Below, one piece after another: positions 58,192 through 64,000 of a stretch of 64,000 nt of DNA (within the stretch, counting starts at the first letter, position 1; every line of letters begins with the position of its first letter). The notes beneath the pieces are model-generated. The model was not told where the DNA came from. It was given only the letters and a program-made list of their open reading frames with translations, and made no database searches. The position numbers and the translations under genes are program-made. The DNA comes from Mycolicibacterium novocastrense (GTDB lineage: Bacteria; Actinomycetota; Actinomycetes; Mycobacteriales; Mycobacteriaceae), in the NCBI RefSeq assembly GCF_001570485.1, contig NZ_BCTA01000078.1, positions 1 to 64,000 on the forward strand. Direction: 5' to 3'.

Positions 58192-60375
58192 CTACGCCCG
58201 CTCGACGCGCACGGGTACGCCCGTCAGCCACGCCATGCCCGACAGCGCCTCCACATGGGCGGGGTCGCTGGATGTCAGCTGGTTGACGTTCGCGCCGCCG
58301 GCGCGGTTGGCCAACCGCCAACTCCCGGTTCCCTTGTGCCCCCAGCCGTGTGGCACCGCGACGACACCGGGTACGAGGTCCTTCGTCGTCAGCACCGGCA
58401 CGGTGATGGCGCCGTACGGTGACGCGATCCGCACCTCGTCGCCGTCGACGATGTGCAATTCGGCCGCGTCGTCGACATGTATCAGCGCATGCTGGCGACG
58501 GTCGCCGCGCATCAACAGCGGCGAGTTGTGCATCCACGAGTTCTCCGAGCGCGGCTCGCGCAGCCCGATCATCCGCAGCGGATAGCCGTCGGGCAGCACC
58601 CGCCGAGACAGCTTGTCGACTTCGTCGGCGATCCCCGGATGGGCCAGCCGAACCCGGCGCGACAGGTAGCCGACGGCCCCGCGCAGCACGCCCGTGCGGA
58701 TGTGCGGTGCGACCACCACGCCATGCGGATGCTGCTCGGCCAGCCGTCGCAGCGACAGCCCGCCGCGCCGCAGCCCGAACCTGTCGCCGCCCTCCGACAT
58801 CCGCACCAGGGCGTCCATCATCATCCGCGGCGAAGCCTCAATTCCCAACAGCCGCGCCACCTTCCGCATACCGGAGAACACCGTGAAGGCCGGCACGCGA
58901 CGGGCCAGCCGCCGGGCCAGGTCCTCGACGATGTCCCACTCCCCGCGGGCCTGACCCACCGGCGCCAACACGGCTTCGGTCGCCTGCCGGAACGGCGTGG
59001 CCTGAAACCCCTGGAACGTGTACGGGAAGTCGTCGCGCTCGTACATCGTCGTGACCGGGAGGATGTAGTCGCACTGCGCGCCCGTCTCGGTGACGTAGAA
59101 GTCGAGCGCGACCGACAGCTCCAGCTCACCGAACGCCGCCTCGAGTTCCTCACCGTTGGGCACCGACAGCACGGGATTGCCTGCCGAGACGAACAGCGCC
59201 CGGATCTGGCGCTCGCCAGGGGTCGTGATCTCCTTGGCCATCAGCGCGGCAGGTTCCGAGCCGATCGCGCTCGGGATTCCGCTGATCCGCGAGCGCTTCC
59301 GCCGGTAGGACCGCCGCATCACGGCGCCCATCGCGACGTTCTGCCACTTCTGGCCGACGGTGTGCATGGAGCTGAACACCGAGCCGCCCGGCACGTCGAG
59401 GTTGCCGGCCATCAGGTTCACCGCGTCGATCAGGTACGTGGTCAGCGTGCCGTGGGTGCCGACACAGGTGCCGAGCCTGCCGTAGACCGCCGCCCGCGGC
59501 GTGGTCACCAGATCGCGGGCCAGTGCGCGGACGCTCTCGGCGTCGATGCCGGTGCGGGCCGCCGTCGACTCCGGAGTGAACGGACCGCACAAATCCCGAA
59601 GCCAGTCCACGCCGTCGGCCTTCCGTTTCACCGCGGCCACGTCGACCAGACCCTCGGCGAACATCACCTGGAGCAGGGACAGCAGGAACAACGAGTCGGT
59701 ATCCGGCACGATGCCGAGCCATTCGAACGCCACGGCGGTCTCGCTGCGCCTCGGGTCGACGATCACCACGCGCCCACCGCGCTTGACGATGTCGTGCATG
59801 CGGTCCTTGATCCGCGGCGCGGTGAGGAAACTGCCGTGGGACACAACCGGATTCGCGCCCATTATCACCAGGAGGTCGGTCCGCATGAGGTCCGGAATGG
59901 GCACCGAGGTCGGCACACCGTAGAGCAGCTGGCTGGCGATGAGCCTGCTGTTGGTGTCCTGAGAGGATGCGGTGAAGTAGTGGCCGTGACGGCCGAGGCC
60001 CTTCATGAACAACAACGCCGCGAAGGTGTGCGCGTAGCTGAAGGCGCCGGGATTGCCCATGTACCAGCCGACCGCACCGGAGCCGTGGCGGCGCAGGATC
60101 GCCGACAATCGGGCCGCGATGTCGTCCATCGCCTCGTCCCACGTCACCTCTCCGAAGCCGTACGGCCCGCGGCGCAACGGCCGCGTCACCCGATCCGGAT
60201 CGTTGACGACCTCGGTGAACGCGATGCCCTTCTGGCAGGCGAAACCGGCGGACAGCGGGTGGTCCTTGTCCGGCCGCAGCGCTACGAGGCGACCGTCCTC
60301 GACGGTCGCGATCATCCCGCACAACGGCTCGCAGATCCGGCAGAAGGTCGGCTTGTTCTCGATGACCGGCGCCAC
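58192..60375 (-). CDS. Molybdopterin (DMSO reductase family) oxidoreductase
   Basis: The 727-residue protein has an N-terminal [4Fe-4S] site (Cys12, Cys15, Cys19, Cys47), the Moco domains with WYMGNPGAFS and ITTPGERQIRALFVSAGNPVLSVPNG, and a C-terminal DVD-type fold (HIVDGDEVRI). No signal peptide, so cytoplasmic. Role may be hydroxylation or reduction of the pathway substrate. GTG 60375 starts 11 bases from the ACTGTAA site. Confidence 0.9.
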   Translation of the reverse strand: MAPVIENKPTFCRICEPLCGMIATVEDGRLVALRPDKDHPLSAGFACQKGIAFTEVVNDPDRVTRPLRRGPYGFGEVTWDEAMDDIAARLSAILRRHGSGAVGWYMGNPGAFSYAHTFAALLFMKGLGRHGHYFTASSQDTNSRLIASQLLYGVPTSVPIPDLMRTDLLVIMGANPVVSHGSFLTAPRIKDRMHDIVKRGGRVVIVDPRRSETAVAFEWLGIVPDTDSLFLLSLLQVMFAEGLVDVAAVKRKADGVDWLRDLCGPFTPESTAARTGIDAESVRALARDLVTTPRAAVYGRLGTCVGTHGTLTTYLIDAVNLMAGNLDVPGGSVFSSMHTVGQKWQNVAMGAVMRRSYRRKRSRISGIPSAIGSEPAALMAKEITTPGERQIRALFVSAGNPVLSVPNGEELEAAFGELELSVALDFYVTETGAQCDYILPVTTMYERDDFPYTFQGFQATPFRQATEAVLAPVGQARGEWDIVEDLARRLARRVPAFTVFSGMRKVARLLGIEASPRMMMDALVRMSEGGDRFGLRRGGLSLRRLAEQHPHGVVVAPHIRTGVLRGAVGYLSRRVRLAHPGIADEVDKLSRRVLPDGYPLRMIGLREPRSENSWMHNSPLLMRGDRRQHALIHVDDAAELHIVDGDEVRIASPYGAITVPVLTTKDLVPGVVAVPHGWGHKGTGSWRLANRAGGANVNQLTSSDPAHVEALSGMAWLTGVPVRVERA

Positions 60376-60385
60376 GCCGATTACG

Positions 60386-60406
60386 ATACTGTAAGAGTTA
60401 CAGTTA
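60386..60406. promoter_or_regulatory. ACTGTAA-palindrome site 7
   Basis: ATACTGTAA and TTACAGTTA flank GAG (9 and 7 of 9). It sits 11 bases before the molybdo-oxidoreductase start, in the divergent promoter with the thiolase-like gene. Confidence 0.7.
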
Positions 60407-60441
60407 CACGTCGGATCGGCGTTGACCAGAGAGGATCAGGC

Positions 60442-61587
60442 ATGCACGACGTGGCGATCATCGGTGTCGGACTGCATCCGTTCGGCCGCTTCGAAGGCAA
60501 GTCCGCGATGGAGATGGGCGTCGACGCGATCTTCGCCGCCGTCGCCGACGCCGGAGTCGAGTGGCGCGACATCCAGTTCGCCACCGGGGGCAGCTGGACG
60601 GTGGCCAACCCCGACGCGATCGTCGGCATGGTCGGGCTGTCCGGCATCCCGTTCACCAACGTGTTCAACGCCTGCGCCACCGCGGCCAGCGCCGCGAAGG
60701 CCTGCGCCGACGGAATCCGGTTGGGCGACTACGACATCGGCATCGCGATCGGTCTGGACAAACATCCGCGGGGCGCGTTCACCGAAGACCCCGCCCTGGT
60801 CGGCATGCCGCGCTGGTACGCCGAGAACGGTCAGTACCTCACCACCCAGTTCTTCGGGATGAAGGCCAACCGCTATCTGCATGAGCACGGCATCTCCCAG
60901 CAGACGCTGGCCAAGGTGGCGGCCAAGAACTTCCGCAACGGCGCGCTGAACCCCAACGCGTTTCGCCGCAAGCCCATCCCCGAGGACCAGATCCTCAACT
61001 CCACGATGCTGAACTATCCCCTCACGCAGTACATGTTCTGCGCTCCGGACGAGGGTGCGGCCGCCGTTGTGATGTGTCGCGCCGACATCGCCGAGCGCTA
61101 CACCACCAAACCGGTGTACCTGCGCGCGGTCGAGGTCCGTACCCGTAAGTACGGCGCCTACGAGGTGAACACCACGTTCGCACCCGTCGAGGAGGACGTC
61201 GCACCCACCGTCTACGCCGCGAAAGCCGCGTTCGAAAAGGCCGGTGTGGCACCGCAGGACGTGGACGTCATCCAGCTGCAGGACACCGATGCCGGCGCCG
61301 AGATCATCCACATGGCCGAGTGCGGTTTCTGCGCCGACGGAGACCAGGAGAAGCTGCTGGCCGACGGGGCCACCGAGATCAACGGATCGCTGCCGATCAA
61401 CACCGACGGCGGGCTCATCGCCAACGGCGAGCCGATCGGCGCGTCGGGGTTGCGCCAGATCCACGAGTTGGTCCGCCAACTGCGCGGCGAAGCCGGTGAT
61501 CGCCAGGTGCCCGGCGAGCCGAAGGTCGGCTTCGCGCAGCTCTACGGCGCACCCGGAACCGCCGCCGCGACGATCCTCACGAGGTGA
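60442..61587 (+). CDS. Thiolase-like lipid-transfer protein
   Basis: The 381-residue thiolase-fold protein has the nucleophile Cys78 (FNACATAASA) and a C-terminal GGLIANGEPIGASGLRQ, in which the usual His of GHP is Glu. This is the SCP-x/lipid-transfer group that may perform retro-aldol or thiolytic cleavage of branched CoA esters. ATG 60442 follows GAGAGGATC. The amidohydrolase gene follows directly. Confidence 0.9.
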   Translation: MHDVAIIGVGLHPFGRFEGKSAMEMGVDAIFAAVADAGVEWRDIQFATGGSWTVANPDAIVGMVGLSGIPFTNVFNACATAASAAKACADGIRLGDYDIGIAIGLDKHPRGAFTEDPALVGMPRWYAENGQYLTTQFFGMKANRYLHEHGISQQTLAKVAAKNFRNGALNPNAFRRKPIPEDQILNSTMLNYPLTQYMFCAPDEGAAAVVMCRADIAERYTTKPVYLRAVEVRTRKYGAYEVNTTFAPVEEDVAPTVYAAKAAFEKAGVAPQDVDVIQLQDTDAGAEIIHMAECGFCADGDQEKLLADGATEINGSLPINTDGGLIANGEPIGASGLRQIHELVRQLRGEAGDRQVPGEPKVGFAQLYGAPGTAAATILTR

Positions 61588-61589
61588 CC

Positions 61590-62819
61590 ATGACCCAATT
61601 CACCGGGGCGCCGATCTTCGACGCCGACCAGCACATGTACGAGACGGCCGACGCGCTGACCAAGTACCTGCCCGAGAAATTCTCGCGCGCCGTGCAATTC
61701 GCGAAGTTCGGCCGGCACACTCGCATCGTCATCAACAACCGCGTCAACGACTTCATCCCGAATCCGACGTTCGAGCGCGTCGCCGCGCCCGGCGCCCACG
61801 AGAAGTTCTTCGCCGGCGAGAACACCGAAGGCCTGACGCTGCGCGAGATGCAGGGCCCGGCGATCGAAGCGCCCGCCGCGACGCGCAACCCCGACGACCG
61901 CATCGTCGAACTCGACCGCCAAGGCGTCGTCGAAGCGTTGAACTACCCGACCTTGGCCAGCCTCATCGAGCACGCCACCGCCGATGATCCCCAACTCAGC
62001 CTCGCGATCATCCACGCCCTCAACCAGTGGATGTGCGAACACTGGACCTTCAACTACCAGAACCGGATCTTCTCCACGCCGATCATCAACCTCTCCGAGG
62101 TCGACGGTGCGCAACGCGAACTCGAGTACATCCTCGACAACGGCGCCAAGGTCGCGCTCGTGAAGCCGGGACCGGTTCGAGGACTGCACGGTTGGCGCTC
62201 ACCGGCGCTGCCCGAGTTCGACCCGTTCTGGCGCGACGTCGAAGCTGCCGGGTTGCCCATCGTGCTGCACGCGAGCTATCCCCCGCTCGACGACTACGTC
62301 GGGCAGTGGGAGCCACCGCACACCCAGAACTTCATGGCGCAGAGCGCGTTCCGGTGGATGGTGCTCGGCCACCGCGAGATCGCCGACATGATCACCAGCC
62401 TGATCTGCCACGGCACGCTGACGCGCTTCCCAAAGCTGCGAATCGCCAGCGTCGAGAACGGCAGTTCGTGGATCGGACCGCTGTTCAAGGACTTCGACGA
62501 TCTCTACCGGAAGATGCCACAGAACTTCGGTGAGCATCCGCACGAGGTGTTCCGGCGCAACATCTGGGTGAGCCCGTTCTGGGAGGGTTGTGTATCCGAC
62601 GTCGTCGAGACGGTCGGCTGGGACCGGGTGCTGTTCGGCTCGGACTACCCGCATCCGGAGGGTCTCGCCGAGCCGAAGGGCTTCTGGAAGTATGCCGAAG
62701 GCATGGACGTGCGTCGCACCTACGACTTCATGGGCGACAACGCGCGCCGGTTCATGGGCCTGCCGATCGCCAACCCGGACCCGGACGCCGTCAGACCGCC
62801 CGCGCTGTCAAACGCCTGA
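61590..62819 (+). CDS. Amidohydrolase-family (ACMSD-like) protein
   Basis: The 409-residue TIM-barrel protein has FDADQHMYE, LHASYPP, VENGSSW and FGSDYPHPEG (conserved Asp), as in Amidohydro_2 hydrolases/decarboxylases. Likely acts on a ring-cleavage or carboxylated intermediate. ATG 61590 follows GAGG; a GTG at 61584 overlapping the thiolase stop is an alternative. Confidence 0.9.
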   Translation: MTQFTGAPIFDADQHMYETADALTKYLPEKFSRAVQFAKFGRHTRIVINNRVNDFIPNPTFERVAAPGAHEKFFAGENTEGLTLREMQGPAIEAPAATRNPDDRIVELDRQGVVEALNYPTLASLIEHATADDPQLSLAIIHALNQWMCEHWTFNYQNRIFSTPIINLSEVDGAQRELEYILDNGAKVALVKPGPVRGLHGWRSPALPEFDPFWRDVEAAGLPIVLHASYPPLDDYVGQWEPPHTQNFMAQSAFRWMVLGHREIADMITSLICHGTLTRFPKLRIASVENGSSWIGPLFKDFDDLYRKMPQNFGEHPHEVFRRNIWVSPFWEGCVSDVVETVGWDRVLFGSDYPHPEGLAEPKGFWKYAEGMDVRRTYDFMGDNARRFMGLPIANPDPDAVRPPALSNA

Positions 62820-62822
62820 CGA

Positions 62823-62841
62823 GCGCGACGAGAAGTCGCGC
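62823..62841 (+). terminator. Hairpin after the amidohydrolase gene
   Basis: GCGCGAC (62823-62829) and GTCGCGC (62835-62841) flank GAGAA, a tight GC-rich hairpin right behind the stop. No T-tract follows. Confidence 0.45.
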
Positions 62842-62900
62842 GTAAGCAGTGCAAGCGTGGCAGAGTGCGCATAGCCGGACGTTCCCCGGGAGGAGCCAGC

Positions 62901-63725
62901 ATGCCCACGATCACCACCAGCGACGGCGTCGAGATCTTCTTCAAGGACTGGGGGTCGGGTCAGCCGATCGTGTTCAGCCACGGTTGGCCGCTGTCGGCCG
63001 ACGACTGGGACACGCAGATGTTGTTCTTCGCCCAGCACGGGTACCGCGTGATCGCCCACGACCGCCGTGGGCATGGCCGCTCGGCGCAGGTCGCCGACGG
63101 ACATGACATGGACCATTACGCCGACGATCTCGCCGCTGTCGTCGAGCACCTCGACCTTCACGACGCAGTCCACATCGGCCACTCCACCGGCGGTGGCGAG
63201 GTGGCGCATTATCTGGCCCGGCACGGGCAGGCGCGAGCGGCCAAGGCGGTGCTGATCAGTTCCGTGCCGCCGCTGATGGTCAAGACCGACGCCAACCCCG
63301 GCGGGCTGCCCAAAGACGTGTTCGACGATCTGCAAGCGCAATTGGCCGCCAACCGCTCGGAGTTCTACCGCTCGCTCGCGGCCGGCCCCTTCTACGGGTT
63401 CAACCGGCCGGGAGTGGAGCCGTCGGAGGCGATCATCGAAAACTGGTGGCGCCAAGGCATGATGGGCGGCGCCAAAGCGCACTACGACGGCATCGTCGCC
63501 TTCTCGCTGACCGACTTCACCGAGGACCTGAAGAAGATCACCATCCCGGTACTGGTGATGCACGGCGACGCCGACCAGATCGTGCCGTACGAGAACTCCG
63601 GTCCGCTGTCGGCGAAGCTACTGCCCAACGGCACCTTGAAGACCTACCCCGGCTATCCGCACGGTGCGTTCGTCACCCACCACGACGTCATCAACCCGGA
63701 TCTCCTGGAGTTCATCCGGTCCTGA
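62901..63725 (+). CDS. Alpha/beta hydrolase, non-haem chloroperoxidase type
   Basis: The 274-residue enzyme has FSHGWPLSADDWD, nucleophile Ser in GHSTGGGE, Asp in HGDADQIVPY and His in YPHGAFVTHH. It may be an esterase or perhydrolase. ATG 62901 follows GGGAGGAG. Monocistronic. Confidence 0.93.
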   Translation: MPTITTSDGVEIFFKDWGSGQPIVFSHGWPLSADDWDTQMLFFAQHGYRVIAHDRRGHGRSAQVADGHDMDHYADDLAAVVEHLDLHDAVHIGHSTGGGEVAHYLARHGQARAAKAVLISSVPPLMVKTDANPGGLPKDVFDDLQAQLAANRSEFYRSLAAGPFYGFNRPGVEPSEAIIENWWRQGMMGGAKAHYDGIVAFSLTDFTEDLKKITIPVLVMHGDADQIVPYENSGPLSAKLLPNGTLKTYPGYPHGAFVTHHDVINPDLLEFIRS

Positions 63726-63731
63726 CCGCCC

Positions 63732-64000
63732 TCACTTCATCGCGCGACGCGAGGCTTTCACGATGAGTTTGCGCACCCGCTCGGAGATGTAGACAGCAAA
63801 GAGTCCGTTGAAGACGTCCTCGCGCAACCGCGTCAACGTCGAACTCGTGAAGCGCCACCGGCCGTCGAGCTTCTCGTAGGTCTCGTGGTAGTGACCGTAG
63901 CCGCGCAGGTTGACACCGGGGCCGAAGCGCACGACATCCTCGAGCGCCCACACCCCGCGTGCGGTCGTCGGCGATGTCAGCTCGATCTCCGGGGCGTGCA
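63732..64000 (-). CDS. SnoaL-like protein, 5' part outside the window
   Basis: The frame is open to the window edge and reads HAPEIELTSPTTARGVWALEDVV then GYGHYHETYEKLDGRWRF, typical for SnoaL_4/NTF2-like proteins of about 140-160 residues. A GTG at 63953 lies inside the family match, so the true start is beyond 64000. The end TSSTLTRLREDVFNGLFAVYI is followed by a basic tail RVRKLIVKASRRAMK. Confidence 0.85.
   Translation of the reverse strand, partial: HAPEIELTSPTTARGVWALEDVVRFGPGVNLRGYGHYHETYEKLDGRWRFTSSTLTRLREDVFNGLFAVYISERVRKLIVKASRRAMK

Noticed and set aside
58453..60441. Long N-terminal extension of the thiolase-like protein
   Set aside because: It would be antisense to the molybdopterin oxidoreductase; ATG 60442 has a ribosome-binding site and fits the family.
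1..64000. CRISPR arrays, tRNA/rRNA genes, transposases or integrases
   Set aside because: No regularly spaced repeats, no recognisable tRNA or rRNA and no recombinase motifs were seen on either strand by eye; a tRNAscan/Infernal run would be decisive.

Overview
The window is a GC-rich actinobacterial chromosome segment from a Mycobacterium/Mycolicibacterium-type organism. From memory, one block (5.7-36.9 kb) follows the M. tuberculosis order Rv3048c-Rv3063: nrdF2, FAD monooxygenase, TetR, nrdE, nrdI, nrdH, FMN reductase, TetR, dinB2, SDR, TetR, cyp136, ligB, cstA. F420-dependent LLM oxidoreductases, small secreted proteins, GTG starts and stop/start overlaps (ATGA, GTGA) fit the same group. 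I saw no rRNA, tRNA, CRISPR array, transposase or phage gene.

Layout. 0-5.7 kb: small secreted proteins, a large LuxR-type ATPase regulator with a small ferredoxin-fold gene behind it, and a GAF protein. 5.7-18.2 kb: class Ib ribonucleotide reductase, with nrdF split from nrdHIE by about 8 kb holding a Baeyer-Villiger-type monooxygenase, TetR, geranylgeranyl-reductase-like flavoprotein and a six-gene operon (secreted protein, ABC ATPase, permease, methyltransferase, SufR-like regulator, cupin). NrdR-type paired boxes precede both nrdF and nrdH. 18.4-25.6 kb: FMN reductase/TetR, dinB2 with an AAA ATPase, SDR, TetR/cyp136, and a stand-alone LeuA-regulatory-domain protein. 25.8-36.9 kb: PAS-ANTAR protein, TSUP exporter, kinase-like protein, PoxB-type enzyme, SDR, membrane-anchored sulfite-oxidase-family protein, LigB, CstA and its small partner.

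36.9-64 kb: a dense accessory catabolic region made of divergent operons: two P450s, two F420 LLM oxidoreductases, carboxyltransferase, BVMO, alpha/beta hydrolases, kinase-like protein, SnoaL-like proteins, Rieske oxygenase, an isochorismatase-fold protein without its catalytic residues, thioesterase, acyl-CoA synthetase, two aldehyde dehydrogenases, two-step alcohol/aldehyde oxidation pair, CoA-transferase, molybdopterin oxidoreductase, thiolase-like protein and amidohydrolase. Six intergenic regions here carry the same AT-rich palindrome, half-sites ATACTGTAA and TTACAGTAT three bases apart, and a seventh half-conserved copy lies beside one of them. A TetR gene sits in the middle (54613-55254). 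This looks like one locally controlled regulon for uptake and CoA-dependent breakdown of a hydrophobic, probably cyclic or terpenoid/steroid/aromatic-type substrate; the substrate cannot be read from sequence. It is the best candidate for an undescribed system here.

Several intergenic gaps carry long inverted repeats of two related sequence families, probably doubling as bidirectional terminators.
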